64,000 nucleotides of DNA, taken from NCBI RefSeq assembly GCF_035818635.1, contig NZ_JAYLLH010000004.1, forward strand, positions 124,001 through 188,000. Direction: 5' to 3'. Origin of the DNA: Mesobacterium_A hydrothermale. Its GTDB lineage: Bacteria > Pseudomonadota > Alphaproteobacteria > Rhodobacterales > Rhodobacteraceae. The notes beneath the pieces were generated by a model. That model worked only from the letters and a program-made list of their open reading frames with translations. It ran no database searches and was not told the DNA's origin. This document shows, in pieces, positions 7,582 to 17,132 of the stretch (positions within the stretch are counted from its first letter, which is position 1; each line of letters opens with the position of its first letter). The position numbers and the translations under genes are program-made.

Positions 7582-9246
7582 TTAGCCTTCGACGTACCAC
7601 TTGTAGATCTGCGGCAGGTAGGCGATGTGCATGTCCGCACCTTTCACCCCCGGGCGCATGTGACGATAGAGCGACCGCCAATAGGGCTGCACCGTCACGC
7701 CTTCGTCGATGATCATGCGCTGCATCTTGCCCATGACCTCGCGACGCTTGTCGGCATCTGCGATGGCGTTGGCCTCGGACAGAAGGGCATCGAATTCCGG
7801 GTTGGCCCAGCCGAATTCGTTCCAGGCTTCACCAGACCGGTATGCCAGACCCAGGATCTGGGTGCCCAGCGGACGGTGGTTCCAGTTGGTCGAGCTGAAC
7901 GGGTATTTCGTCCAGTCGTTCCAGAAGGTCGACCCGGGCAGCAGGGTTCGCTTGACGTTGAATCCGGCGTCGCGCAGTTGCGCGGCCACCGCGTCGGTGG
8001 TGTTCTTGCGCCAGTCGTCGTCGATCGAGTGGATCTCGATCTCGAAGTCCGGGTCCATCCCGGACTCTTTCCACAGCGCCAACGCACCATCGGGATTGTA
8101 GGGGAAGCGTTCGACAGTCGGATCGTTTTCCGGATGCATCGGGCCGACGTGGCTGTTGTTCGCCTCCAGGCCGCGATCGGCATAGCCGAGTTCAAGGCAG
8201 ATCGAATTGTCGACCGCCATCATCAGCGCCTGGCGTGCGCGCTTGTCGGCATAGGGTTTGATGCCGCCAACTTCGGCCAGCTGGTTCGGACGCACGACGA
8301 TGGTTGCACCCGAAGCGACCTCGGATTTTTCCCAGCCGATCGCATCCATGATGTCGATGAAGTCACCAACGGTTTCATAGAACACATCGACTTCCTCGGC
8401 TTCTGCCGCCGCAACCCAGGCTGCGGGGTCCTGACCGTAGTCGATGTATTCGATCCGGTCGAGGTAGAAGCCGCCACCGTCCAGGGCGGTGTCGCCCCAC
8501 CAGGCATGATCGGTCTTTTCCAACACGGCTTTCACGCCCACTTCGTGCTCGGTCACCTTCATCGGGCCGGTGCCGACCAGGTCGGACATGGGCGCCGCGG
8601 CGTCGAGGCTGCTGTGGTAAACCGCCGCCGGATAATCCGCCATGCCGGGGATGATGGTGATATCGGGCGAACTGGTCTTCAGCAACACGGTGTGGCTGTC
8701 GACAACGGTGATTGCACCGGGGGCTGCGCCGTCGCCTTCGATCAGCGTTGCCATGCGGCCCGCCATCGAGTTGCCTTCGGCGGTCTTGTCGCACCAGTCG
8801 GTGATCACGCGGGCAACATCCTCGGCGGTAAAGTCTTCGCCATTGTTCCACTTCACACCCTTGCGGACGTGCAGCGTGTATTCGGTGGCGTTGTCGTTGA
8901 CGTCCCAGCCTTCCAGCAGCATGGGGCGGAACGAACCGTCCGAGTTGTATTCAACCAGGTATTCCAGTGTGCCAGCGGTCAAGAAGGCAATCTGGGTCCA
9001 GTCATAGGTGCGCGGGTCCTTGAACGCGCGCACCTCCATCTGCATGCGTACGCTGCCGCCCATCGTCGCGGCCTGTGCCTTGGTCGGCGCGGTCAGCCCG
9101 CCAAGGGCATAGGCCGCTGCGGCGCTGACGCCAAGCGCCGTCGTACGCACAAGGAATTCGCGGCGGTCCAACAGACCTTCCTTGAATTCTTTCGCATACA
9201 TCTTTGCAGCGGGATGAAGCCGCTGCTGTTCGGTCTTGTTGGTCAT
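7582..9246 (-). CDS. Periplasmic substrate-binding protein of peptide ABC transporter (SBP_bac_5), Tat-type signal
   Basis: 554 residues. The start at 9246 follows a GGGAGAAAG ribosome site. The N-terminus carries DRREFLVRTTALGVSAAAA, a twin-arginine signal, so the protein should be exported folded. The rest matches the extracellular family 5 fold, with TEYTLHVRKGVKWNNGEDFTAEDV near residue 130 and the later RQALMMAVD segment. It captures peptide-like or other amphipathic substrates and delivers them to the permeases. First gene of the operon; its promoter must lie in 9247-9477. Confidence 0.92.
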   Translation of the reverse strand: MTNKTEQQRLHPAAKMYAKEFKEGLLDRREFLVRTTALGVSAAAAYALGGLTAPTKAQAATMGGSVRMQMEVRAFKDPRTYDWTQIAFLTAGTLEYLVEYNSDGSFRPMLLEGWDVNDNATEYTLHVRKGVKWNNGEDFTAEDVARVITDWCDKTAEGNSMAGRMATLIEGDGAAPGAITVVDSHTVLLKTSSPDITIIPGMADYPAAVYHSSLDAAAPMSDLVGTGPMKVTEHEVGVKAVLEKTDHAWWGDTALDGGGFYLDRIEYIDYGQDPAAWVAAAEAEEVDVFYETVGDFIDIMDAIGWEKSEVASGATIVVRPNQLAEVGGIKPYADKRARQALMMAVDNSICLELGYADRGLEANNSHVGPMHPENDPTVERFPYNPDGALALWKESGMDPDFEIEIHSIDDDWRKNTTDAVAAQLRDAGFNVKRTLLPGSTFWNDWTKYPFSSTNWNHRPLGTQILGLAYRSGEAWNEFGWANPEFDALLSEANAIADADKRREVMGKMQRMIIDEGVTVQPYWRSLYRHMRPGVKGADMHIAYLPQIYKWYVEG

Positions 9247-9477
9247 TTCTTTCTCCCTGGTGTTATTTTCATGCGCGTTTCGCGGGGCTTGGCTTAATAA
9301 GATTGCTCTCCCCCGCAATCCCCTGGCGTCTCAACCAACGCTCGCCAGCATTCGGCAATAGAATTGCCCAACCGTCAACGACCGCTTTCGTCATTTTGCG
9401 AGCCAAATGCGACATACTGCACATTCAAAAACGACACGGGCGCGTGCCGCAACCGTTAAATCTGCTTGACAGGCAAA

Positions 9478-10341
9478 TTAGCGGACCTGCGCCCCCTGCG
9501 CGCGCAGCGCAGACGGTGTCATGCCGGTGTGCTGTTGCACAAAGCGCGTGAAATATGCGGCAGAGGTAAAGCCAAGGTCGCTGGCAATGTCCTGAATCGC
9601 GGGCCTGGGCTGAGCCAGGCGCAGGCGCGCCTCGTACAGACGGCGCTGTGTCAGGATGTCGGCAGCGGTCAGGCCGCAGGCCTCGCGGCAGACGCGGGTC
9701 AGGTGCGTGGGGGTGACGTTCAGTGCCTCGGCATGCTCGGCCATGGTTTGATCGGTGTTGTATTGCGCCACGACCCGCGCGGCAAAGCGTTTCACCAATC
9801 GGTGCGCGGCGGTTTCGCGCGGCGCGTCGGAACTGCCGGCTTCAACCTGCCGGTGCAGCCAGACCGCAACAAGCCCGATCCGGGCCTGCAAAGCCGCTGC
9901 CATATAGGGGCGATCTTCGCGCAACTCGCGCTGGATTGCGTCCAGTTCCGCGGTCAATTCGCCCTGCGCCAATGACTCTCGCACCCTCAGGTGCACGGGC
10001 CGGTGCGGCAGTTGCCCGGTCAGTCCGGTCGGAGAGATCAGCACCTGCGCCAGGCTTTGCGGCCCCGGTTCGATCGCGATCAGCGTGCGCGCCGGCAGGT
10101 AGATCGCGTTGTGCGCGCCGATGCCCCGGCGCACACCATTTACGGTGACACGGCCCTGTCCGCGGGTAAACCAGACCAGCAGATTTTCCGGTCGGTCATG
10201 CTGCAGCGACAACCGCCAGGAATTGCTGGCGGTCAGCTGCGCCAACGGAACCAGCCGGACACCGCCCGACACCGGTGCGGGCGCGCCGGATGTGGCGGCG
10301 GCCATCGGTTTGCTCAGGAAGGCGGGGCGCGGAGGCATCAT
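9478..10341 (-). CDS. AraC-family transcriptional regulator
   Basis: 287 residues. The N-terminal half (about 20-150) looks like a cupin ligand or oligomerisation domain. The C-terminal 100 residues hold two helix-turn-helix motifs (TMAEHAEALNVTPTHLTRVCR and IQDIASDLGFTSAAYFTRFVQ) typical of AraC/XylS proteins. The gene begins four bases after the miaA stop on the same strand, so it may be co-transcribed with miaA. Its 3' end faces the promoter region of the peptide transporter, which makes that transporter a plausible but unproven target. The start could be either of two adjacent ATGs (10341 or 10338); no strong ribosome site separates them. Confidence 0.88.
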   Translation of the reverse strand: MMPPRPAFLSKPMAAATSGAPAPVSGGVRLVPLAQLTASNSWRLSLQHDRPENLLVWFTRGQGRVTVNGVRRGIGAHNAIYLPARTLIAIEPGPQSLAQVLISPTGLTGQLPHRPVHLRVRESLAQGELTAELDAIQRELREDRPYMAAALQARIGLVAVWLHRQVEAGSSDAPRETAAHRLVKRFAARVVAQYNTDQTMAEHAEALNVTPTHLTRVCREACGLTAADILTQRRLYEARLRLAQPRPAIQDIASDLGFTSAAYFTRFVQQHTGMTPSALRAQGAQVR

Positions 10342-10345
10342 CGGA

Positions 10346-11257
10346 TCAGGGATTCGCTAGGGTCGTTTCGTCGGTACGCTTCTGCGGGTGATAGCGCAAC
10401 CAATCCGACATCCGTGCGCGGAACCAGGTGCGCTGGCGCTTGGCAAACTGGCGGGTCGCGATGGTGGCGCGTTCTTTTGCGACCGACAGCGAAATCTCTC
10501 CTTTCAGGTGGGCGATCAGTTCCGGGGCGCCGATCGCCTTCATCGAGGGCAGCGCCGGATCCCAGATCGGCAGGTTCGCGCGCGCCTCGTCCAGTGCACC
10601 GCGCGAGATCATCTGATCGAAACGTCGCGCGATGCGGCGGTTCAGCCAGTCCTTGTCGACATCGAACAGGATCGGGACACAGTCGCCCAATGGCAGGCGC
10701 GGTGGCGGTGTATCGTCCTGCCAGTCGGCAATTCCACGCCCGGTACTTTGCAGGACTTCCCAGGCGCGTTGCACCCGCATCGGGTTCAGCCGGTCGATCC
10801 GCGCCGCCGTGGCGGAGTCGAGTTCGGCCAGCAGCGCCGCACGCCCTTCGTCGCGCAGGCGGGCGTCGGCAATGGCCCGGATCGCAGTTGGGGTCGGCGG
10901 GATCTCGGCCAGGCCCTCCGTCAGGGCCATGAAATACAGCCCTGTGCCTCCGACGATGATCGGCCGATCCGGCCCGGTCAGCAGCGGCTCCAGGTCGCGC
11001 AGCCAATGGCCGACGGAATAGGGGTGATCCCAGGCGACATGCCCGTAAAGCGCGTGCCGCGCCTGGGTTTCGTCGCCGGCATCGGGGCGCGCGGTCAGCA
11101 CGCGCCAGTTGGCATAGACCTGGATCGCGTCGGCATTGACGATCACGCCGCCCTGCGTGCGGGCGATTTCCAGCGCCAGCGCGGATTTTCCACTGGCGGT
11201 GGGCCCGGCGATCAGCACCGGGCGCGCCGGGTCCAGGGCTTTCACGTCAAGGCACAA
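10346..11257 (-). CDS. miaA: tRNA dimethylallyltransferase
   Basis: 303 residues. P-loop IAGPTASGKSALALEIA near residue 16, then NADAIQVYANWRVLTARP and IIVGGTGLYFMALTEGL. The C-terminus contains the conserved ATRQFAKRQRTWFR. The enzyme transfers a dimethylallyl group from DMAPP to N6 of A37 in tRNAs reading UNN codons. The gene is divergent from pyrH across 108 bases that must hold both promoters. Confidence 0.96.
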   Translation of the reverse strand: MCLDVKALDPARPVLIAGPTASGKSALALEIARTQGGVIVNADAIQVYANWRVLTARPDAGDETQARHALYGHVAWDHPYSVGHWLRDLEPLLTGPDRPIIVGGTGLYFMALTEGLAEIPPTPTAIRAIADARLRDEGRAALLAELDSATAARIDRLNPMRVQRAWEVLQSTGRGIADWQDDTPPPRLPLGDCVPILFDVDKDWLNRRIARRFDQMISRGALDEARANLPIWDPALPSMKAIGAPELIAHLKGEISLSVAKERATIATRQFAKRQRTWFRARMSDWLRYHPQKRTDETTLANP

Positions 11258-11365
11258 CCGTCACTCTCCCGCAGGCAAATTAACCGGTTTCGCGGATTGT
11301 ATCCCCCGGCATTTTTTGACATTTTCCAACCCAACCTTAGACCCGGCCCGGAAGGAAGCGCAACA

Positions 11366-12094
11366 ATGACCGAGGAAGCCCCGAAAACCCAGTTCAAGCG
11401 CGTAATGTTGAAGATTTCGGGGGAGGCGCTGATGGGGGATCAGGGATTCGGTCTTCACCCGCCGACCGTGCAGCGCATTGCCGAAGAGGTGAAATCGGTG
11501 CATTCGCTGGGCGTCGAAATCTGTATGGTGATCGGCGGCGGCAACATCTTTCGCGGGTTGTCCGGCAGCGCCCAGGGCATGGAACGCACCACCGCGGACT
11601 ACATGGGCATGCTAGCGACGGTGATGAACGCGCTGGCGATGCAATCCGCGCTGGAAGCGCTTGGGGTGTTTACCCGGGTGATTTCCGCCATCCCGATGGA
11701 CCAGGTCTGCGAGCCCTACATCCGCCGCCGCGCCGTCCGTCACCTGGAAAAGAAGCGGGTCTGCATCTTTGCCGCGGGCACCGGTAACCCCTATTTCACC
11801 ACCGACACCGCCGCGACGCTGCGGGCCAATGAAATGGCCTGCGAGGCGATCTTCAAGGGCACAAAGGTGGACGGCGTCTATGACAAGGACCCGGTGAAAC
11901 ATGCCGACGCGGTGCGCTATGACACGATCACCTATGACGACGTGCTGGCCAAACACCTGAAGGTCATGGACGCCTCGGCCATCGCGCTGGCGCGCGACAA
12001 CAACCTGCCGATCATCGTTTTCAGCCTGGATGAACCCGGCGGGTTCCGCGGCATCCTTGCCGGGCAGGGCACCTATACCAAGGTCATCGGCTGA
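11366..12094 (+). CDS. pyrH: UMP kinase
   Basis: 242 residues. ATG 11366 with GGAAGGAAG just upstream; a much longer open frame upstream is only antisense to miaA. Motifs KISGEALMGDQGFG (ATP/UMP site), GGGNIFRG and TGNPYFTTDTAA mark the hexameric bacterial UMP kinase of the amino-acid-kinase fold. It makes UDP from UMP and is usually regulated by GTP and UTP. First gene of the envelope and translation run; paired with frr as in most bacteria. Confidence 0.97.
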   Translation: MTEEAPKTQFKRVMLKISGEALMGDQGFGLHPPTVQRIAEEVKSVHSLGVEICMVIGGGNIFRGLSGSAQGMERTTADYMGMLATVMNALAMQSALEALGVFTRVISAIPMDQVCEPYIRRRAVRHLEKKRVCIFAAGTGNPYFTTDTAATLRANEMACEAIFKGTKVDGVYDKDPVKHADAVRYDTITYDDVLAKHLKVMDASAIALARDNNLPIIVFSLDEPGGFRGILAGQGTYTKVIG

Positions 12095-12101
12095 TCGCAT
12101 G

Positions 12102-12173
12102 CCGGGGCAGGGGCGCTGCCCCTCTGCCGCCGCCGGCGGCATTCACCCCGGGATATTTGTGGCCAGAAGAAGC
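12102..12173 (+). repeat. Extragenic repeat copy 2
   Basis: After the pyrH stop: dyad GGGGCAGGGGCGCTGCCCC, a second dyad GCCGCCGCCGGCGGC, then CACCCCGGGATATTTGTGG and CCAGAAGAAG. Same orientation relative to the upstream gene as copies at 5141, 38098 and 62641. Confidence 0.75.
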
Positions 12174-12281
12174 CGGGAGCGGCGCTTCGGGGACGGGGTT
12201 GCCTGTGCAAATGCCTATACATCCGGGCGCGCCTGCCTTAGAACGCTGGCGAAACAAAGACCACCTGAGCGGGCAATTACC

Positions 12282-12845
12282 ATGTCAGACGATTTCGAAC
12301 TCGATACCGACGATCTCAAACGCCGTATGGACGGCGCCATCGCAAACCTGCGGACCGAATTCGCATCACTGCGCACGGGGCGCGCCTCGGCCTCGATGCT
12401 GGAGCCTGTACAGGTCGACGCCTATGGGTCGATGACGCCGATCAACCAGGTCGGTACGGTGAACGTGCCGGAACCGCGCATGGTGACGATCAACGTCTGG
12501 GACAAGAGCCTTGTCGGCAAGGTCGAGAAAGCGATCCGCGAAAGCGGGCTGGGCATCAATCCGCAGCTGAACGGCACGATCATCATGCTGCCGATCCCAG
12601 AGTTGAACGAAGAGCGCCGCCGAGAATTGACGAAAGTGGCCGGCCATTATGCCGAGCATTGCCGCGTGTCGATCCGCAACGTGCGCCGCGACGGCATGGA
12701 CCAGATCAAGAAGGCAAAGGCCGACGGCATGTCCGAGGACGACCAGAAATTCTGGGAATCCGAAGTCCAGGACCTGACCGACCAGTATATCAAGCGGGTC
12801 GACGAGGCTCTGGAAACCAAGCAGGAAGAAATCATGCAGGTCTGA
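12282..12845 (+). CDS. frr: Ribosome recycling factor
   Basis: 187 residues, the standard length. Contains RRMDGAIANLRTEFASLRTGRAS at the start, the hinge region around PEPRMVTINVWDKS, and RRELTKVAGHYAEHCRVSIRNVRRDG in the long helices. It splits post-termination 70S complexes together with EF-G. The start at 12282 is the only ATG that gives the full RRF fold. Separated from pyrH by an extragenic repeat; uppS follows after 34 bases. Confidence 0.97.
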   Translation: MSDDFELDTDDLKRRMDGAIANLRTEFASLRTGRASASMLEPVQVDAYGSMTPINQVGTVNVPEPRMVTINVWDKSLVGKVEKAIRESGLGINPQLNGTIIMLPIPELNEERRRELTKVAGHYAEHCRVSIRNVRRDGMDQIKKAKADGMSEDDQKFWESEVQDLTDQYIKRVDEALETKQEEIMQV

Positions 12846-12879
12846 GGACCCGCATGATTTTTCCGAAAGGCAGCGCCCC

Positions 12880-13605
12880 ATGGTGAAACCGATCCGCGAC
12901 ACGCGTGGCCCGCGCCATGTAGCCATCATCATGGATGGCAATGGCCGCTGGGCCACGCAGCGTGGTCGTCCGCGGCTGTTCGGGCATCATGCCGGCGCCA
13001 AGCGCGTGCGCGAGATCGTCGAGGCCTGCCCGGACCTGGGCGTGAAATATCTGACGATCTTTGCCTTCTCGACCGAGAACTGGAGGCGGACCCAGGTCGA
13101 AGTGGCCGGTCTGATGAGCCTTTTTCGCCGCTACATCACCAAGGAAGCGCGCGCGCTGCGGGCCGAAAACGTGCAGGTGCGGTTCATCGGCGACCGGATC
13201 CGGCTGGACGACAAACTGGTCAGCCTGATGGACGAACTGGAACTGATGACCGCCGATTGTACTGGCGTGAACCTGACGATCGCGATCAACTACGGAGGCC
13301 GGGACGAGGTGGCGCGGGCCACCAAGCGGCTCGCGCAGGACGTGGCGGATGGCAAGCTGAACCCGGCCGACGTGAACGAGGAAACGCTGCCACGCTATCT
13401 TGATACTTATGTGCTGCCGGATCCGGACCTTGTGATCCGCACCAGCGGCGAGGCGCGGATTTCCAACTTTCTTCTGTGGCAGTCCGCCTATGCCGAGTAC
13501 GAATTCATCGACACGCTGTGGCCCGATTTCTCGGCGGCGGAATTCGCGCGGCTGATCGAGAGCTATGGCGCCCGCGACCGCCGGTACGGGGGCGTGAAGG
13601 CATGA
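12880..13605 (+). CDS. uppS: Isoprenyl transferase (undecaprenyl diphosphate synthase)
   Basis: 241 residues. Signature HVAIIMDGNGRWA near residue 12 includes the catalytic Asp; FAFSTENWRR and the C-terminal RTSGEARISNFLLWQSAYAE are present. It condenses IPP onto FPP in cis to build the C55 lipid carrier for peptidoglycan and O-antigen. Stop overlaps the cdsA start (ATGA at 13602), so the two genes are translationally coupled. Confidence 0.96.
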   Translation: MVKPIRDTRGPRHVAIIMDGNGRWATQRGRPRLFGHHAGAKRVREIVEACPDLGVKYLTIFAFSTENWRRTQVEVAGLMSLFRRYITKEARALRAENVQVRFIGDRIRLDDKLVSLMDELELMTADCTGVNLTIAINYGGRDEVARATKRLAQDVADGKLNPADVNEETLPRYLDTYVLPDPDLVIRTSGEARISNFLLWQSAYAEYEFIDTLWPDFSAAEFARLIESYGARDRRYGGVKA

Positions 13606-14384
13606 GCGCGGGACGTTGGGGCGATCTGCGTGCGCGCGTGCTGTCGGGCATTGCCATAGCCGTGGTCGGGCTGGGAGAGATCTGGCTGGGCGGCGTGGCC
13701 TTTCACCTGTTGATCGTAGCCTGCGCCGGTTTGATGATCTGGGAATTGATGCGGATGACCGCGCCAGGCAATCCCGCGGTTGCGGTCGGGCTGGGCGCAA
13801 TGGGCGCGGGCGCGCTGGCCGGTGCGCCTTATCTTGGCCTCTGGATGAACGCGGGGGTCGCCCTTGTATTGGGCCTGGTCGCGGCGCTGGCGGCGAGCCG
13901 GTTGAAACCGGCGACAGCCGCCTATGCCGTGGCTGTCGTTCTGGCCAGCGTATTCCTGCTGATGCTGCGGGCGGTTGATCTGAATCTGACGCTGTGGCTG
14001 GTACTGGTGGTCGTGATGTCGGATATCATGGGCTATTTCGCCGGGCGTATCCTGGGCGGGCCGAAGTTCTGGCCGGCAATCAGCCCTAAAAAGACCTGGA
14101 GCGGGACGCTGGCGGGCTGGATCGGGGCCGCCGTCGTCGGGCTGATGCTGATCCCCGGCGGGGCGTTGACGGTGATCCTGGTGTCTGTGGGCATGAGCTT
14201 TGCCGGGCAGTTGGGCGATATCGCGGAAAGCGCGATCAAGCGCAAGACCGGCGTCAAGGATAGCTCGAACCTGATCCCCGGCCATGGCGGGGTGCTGGAC
14301 AGGTTCGATGCGCTGATAGGGGCTTCGCTGGTCCTGGGCGTGGCGGTTTTCGTGTTTGGGTTGGTCGAGACGGCCATACAATGA
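13602..14384 (+). CDS. cdsA: Phosphatidate cytidylyltransferase
   Basis: 260 residues, highly hydrophobic with about seven to eight membrane segments. The C-terminal signature KRKTGVKDSSNLIPGHGGVLDRFDAL (spread over residues about 212-237) is the CTP:phosphatidate cytidylyltransferase motif. It makes CDP-diacylglycerol, the precursor of all bacterial phospholipids. The ATGA overlaps at both ends (with uppS and dxr) show tight coupling. No odd features. Confidence 0.95.
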   Translation: MSAGRWGDLRARVLSGIAIAVVGLGEIWLGGVAFHLLIVACAGLMIWELMRMTAPGNPAVAVGLGAMGAGALAGAPYLGLWMNAGVALVLGLVAALAASRLKPATAAYAVAVVLASVFLLMLRAVDLNLTLWLVLVVVMSDIMGYFAGRILGGPKFWPAISPKKTWSGTLAGWIGAAVVGLMLIPGGALTVILVSVGMSFAGQLGDIAESAIKRKTGVKDSSNLIPGHGGVLDRFDALIGASLVLGVAVFVFGLVETAIQ

Positions 14385-15547
14385 CGCGGCGGATCACGAT
14401 TTTCGGTGCAACCGGCTCTATTGGGCAGAACACGATCGACCTGATCGCGCGCGATCGCGACGCCTATCAGGTTGTTGCGCTGACCGGCGGGCGCAACATC
14501 GCGCAGCTTGCCGAAGATGCGGTTCGGCTGGGGGCCGAAGTGGCGGTGACCGCGCATGATGACTGCTTTGCCGCGTTGAAAGATGCGCTGGCCGGAACCG
14601 GGGTAGAGGCCGCGGCCGGGCAGGGTGCGCTGATCGAGGCCGCGGAGCGGCCTGCCGATTGGGTGATGTCGGCCATTGTCGGTGCGGCAGGGCTGGCGCC
14701 TGGGCTGAAAGCGCTTGAACAGGGCGCGGCGCTGGCGCTGGCCAACAAGGAAAGCATGGTCTGCGCCGGGTCGCTGGTCATGGCCACAGCCAAGGCGCAT
14801 GGCGGCGCGGTTTTGCCGGTGGACAGCGAACATTCGGCCGTCTTCCAGGCCCTGACCGGCGAGAAGATCGAGTCGGTCGAACGGGTGATCATCACCGCCA
14901 GTGGCGGGGCGTTTCGCTACTGGCCGCTGTCGGCATTGGAACATGCCACGCCGGAAGAGGCGGCGACCCATCCGAACTGGGACATGGGGCAGCGCATCAC
15001 CATCGATTCCGCGTCGATGTTCAACAAGGCGTTGGAACTGATCGAGACGCGGGAATTCTTTGGCTTGCGACCGGACCAAATCGAAACCGTGGTGCACCCT
15101 GAAAGCCTGATCCACGCTCTCGTGGGGTTCAACGACGGCGGGCTGATGGCCCATGTCGGCCCGCCGGACATGCGTCATGCGATTGGCTATGCCCTGCACT
15201 ATCCCGAGCGGCGCGCGTTGCCCGTGGACCGGCTGGACCTGGCGCAGGTTGCCACGCTCAGCTTCCGACCCGCGTGCGAAACGCGCTGGCCCGCGCTGCG
15301 ACTTGCGCGCGAAGTGATGCAGGCGGGCGGTCTTTCAGGGGCTGTTTTCAACGCCGCCAAGGAGCGCGCGCTGGATGCGTTTATCGACAAGCGCATCGGT
15401 TTTCTGGACATGGCACGGATTGTTGAACGCGTTTTGTCCCGTCTTTCGGCGGATGCGGGCCTTATTCATGCCGACATTACCCTTGATAACGTCGCCGAAG
15501 CAGACCATGTGGCCAGACAAACGGCCGATGAGATCATCGCACTGTAA
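14381..15547 (+). CDS. dxr: 1-deoxy-D-xylulose 5-phosphate reductoisomerase
   Basis: 388 residues. NADPH-binding start ITIFGATGSIGQNTIDLI, the ALANKESMVCAG motif, LPVDSEHSAVFQ and the flexible loop region with ITASGGAFR are all typical. It catalyses the first committed step of the MEP pathway, giving MEP from DXP, and so feeds the neighbouring uppS. The start overlaps the cdsA stop by four bases. RseP follows after 12 bases. Confidence 0.97.
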   Translation: MTRRITIFGATGSIGQNTIDLIARDRDAYQVVALTGGRNIAQLAEDAVRLGAEVAVTAHDDCFAALKDALAGTGVEAAAGQGALIEAAERPADWVMSAIVGAAGLAPGLKALEQGAALALANKESMVCAGSLVMATAKAHGGAVLPVDSEHSAVFQALTGEKIESVERVIITASGGAFRYWPLSALEHATPEEAATHPNWDMGQRITIDSASMFNKALELIETREFFGLRPDQIETVVHPESLIHALVGFNDGGLMAHVGPPDMRHAIGYALHYPERRALPVDRLDLAQVATLSFRPACETRWPALRLAREVMQAGGLSGAVFNAAKERALDAFIDKRIGFLDMARIVERVLSRLSADAGLIHADITLDNVAEADHVARQTADEIIAL

Positions 15548-15559
15548 GAGGTCAAACGA

Positions 15560-16903
15560 GTGGATTTTGCCAACCTGATTCCGCAGTTCGGAGGCGCGCT
15601 TTGGACGCTTCTGTTCTTTGTCGTCGCCCTGTCGATCATCGTCGCCGTACATGAATACGGCCACTACATCGTGGGCCGGTGGTCGGGGATCAAGGCCGAT
15701 ATCTTCTCGCTTGGATTCGGGCCGGTGCTGTGGAGCCGCGTCGACAAGCGGGGCACCCGCTGGCAGATTGCGGCCTTGCCGTTTGGCGGCTATGTGAAAT
15801 TCTCCGGCGATGCCAACGCGTCGGGCGGTGTGGATGAAGACGCGATGTCGCATATGACCGCCGAAGACCTGCGCCACACCATGCACGGCGCCCCGCTTTG
15901 GGCACGCACGGCGACGGTTGCGGCGGGGCCGATCTTCAACTTCATCATGTCGATCGTGATCTTCACGGGCATTTTCATGGCGCGTGGCACGGTGACCGAA
16001 CCGCTGACCGTTGGTGACCTGCGCCCGCTGCCTGCCGCCCAACAGCTGGAGCCTGGCGATGTTCTGCTGGGGATCGACGGCATGGCGCTGCCCAGCTTCG
16101 ACAATCCGACCCAGTTCGAGGCGTTGCTGAAAACCCTGCCGTACCAGCCTTTGCTGGGCTACACGGTCGAGCGTGACGGCTCTGAAACCGTCGTGGCCGG
16201 GCCGCATCCGTATCCGCCCCTGGTGCAGCAGGTGGTGCCACGTTCGGCCGCCTACGAGGCCGGGATCAAGGCAGGCGATGTGATCACCGCGATCGATGGG
16301 CAAGACATCTATGCCTTCGACCAACTGAAAGTGGCGGTCGAAGCCTCTGAAGGGCGGACCCTGAACCTGACGATCTGGCGCGACGGCGATACGCTGGACA
16401 TTCCGCTGACGCCGCGCCGCACGGACGAACAGCGCCCCGACAACACGTTTGAAACCGTCTATCGCATCGGCATTGCGGGCGGGTTGTTCTTTGAACCTCA
16501 AACCGCCCCGCAAAGCTTTGTTGCCGCGTTCACCGGAGCATTTGCGCAACTTGGCGCCATCATCTCGGGGTCACTTTCGGGCCTGTGGCACATGGTGACC
16601 GGTGCGATTTCCACCTGTAACCTGAACGGCCCGATCGGCATCGCCCAGACGTCTGGCGCGATGGCCAGCCAGGGCACGTCCAGCTTCATCTGGTTCATCG
16701 CGGTGTTGTCGACGGCGGTGGGGATGCTGAATTTGTTTCCAATTCCCGTGCTGGATGGCGGCCACCTGGTGTTTTACGCCTACGAGGCGGTGACCCGGCG
16801 ACCGCCGAGCGACATGGCGCTGCGGGTCTTGATGTCGATAGGTCTTACCCTGATCCTTGGATTGATGGTGCTGGGAACGACAAGCGACCTGTTCTGCGGA
16901 TAA
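15560..16903 (+). CDS. rseP: Site-2 metalloprotease RseP
   Basis: 447 residues, GTG start at 15560 behind AAGAGG. Zinc motif HEYGH at residues 31-35 in the first membrane helix, a central periplasmic region with one clear PDZ (VVPRSAAYEAGIKAGDVITAIDG) and a preceding degenerate one, and the third zinc ligand motif NLFPIPVLDGGHL near the C-terminus. It cleaves anti-sigma factors and signal-peptide remnants within the inner membrane. Its position between dxr and bamA is conserved in proteobacteria. Confidence 0.96.
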   Translation: MDFANLIPQFGGALWTLLFFVVALSIIVAVHEYGHYIVGRWSGIKADIFSLGFGPVLWSRVDKRGTRWQIAALPFGGYVKFSGDANASGGVDEDAMSHMTAEDLRHTMHGAPLWARTATVAAGPIFNFIMSIVIFTGIFMARGTVTEPLTVGDLRPLPAAQQLEPGDVLLGIDGMALPSFDNPTQFEALLKTLPYQPLLGYTVERDGSETVVAGPHPYPPLVQQVVPRSAAYEAGIKAGDVITAIDGQDIYAFDQLKVAVEASEGRTLNLTIWRDGDTLDIPLTPRRTDEQRPDNTFETVYRIGIAGGLFFEPQTAPQSFVAAFTGAFAQLGAIISGSLSGLWHMVTGAISTCNLNGPIGIAQTSGAMASQGTSSFIWFIAVLSTAVGMLNLFPIPVLDGGHLVFYAYEAVTRRPPSDMALRVLMSIGLTLILGLMVLGTTSDLFCG

Positions 16904-17003
16904 TTGTCGACGGACCGTCACCAAAGCGGTGAATTCGGGTCAAAATCAGGCCATATTCGCCCTCTATACCCGGTCGTGAAACATGAACGGGAAGAGTCGC
17001 ACC

Positions 17004-17132
17004 ATGCAAACGATTCAGAGCGGATACCGAGGCTTGCGCCTGCTGTTCAAACTGAACTGGGATCGCCTGCTTTACGTCTTTACCATTTTTTTCGCGCTTT
17101 GGCTGGGTGCGTACCTTGGAACGTGGCTCTGA
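17004..17132 (+). CDS. Candidate 42-residue single-span membrane protein
   Basis: A short frame between rseP and bamA. ATG 17004 follows GGAAGAG (16989-16995) at a normal distance. The product begins MQTIQSGYRGLRLLFKLNWD, positively charged, then a hydrophobic helix (about residues 22-41: LLYVFTIFFALWLGAYLGTW) and stops at once. It has the look of a small inner-membrane peptide with N-in topology. No family is recognised. Its place in the envelope-biogenesis run suggests an accessory role with RseP or BAM, but this is inference from context. The hydrophobic and charge pattern and the ribosome site argue against chance. Confidence 0.6.
   Translation: MQTIQSGYRGLRLLFKLNWDRLLYVFTIFFALWLGAYLGTWL

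Noticed and set aside
7627..9297. A 556-codon open frame antisense to the peptide-binding protein
   Set aside because: Shadow of a well-supported Tat-exported binding protein on the other strand.
10388..11365. N-terminal extension of pyrH of more than 300 codons
   Set aside because: The extension is antisense to miaA. ATG 11366 has a ribosome site and gives a standard UMP kinase length.
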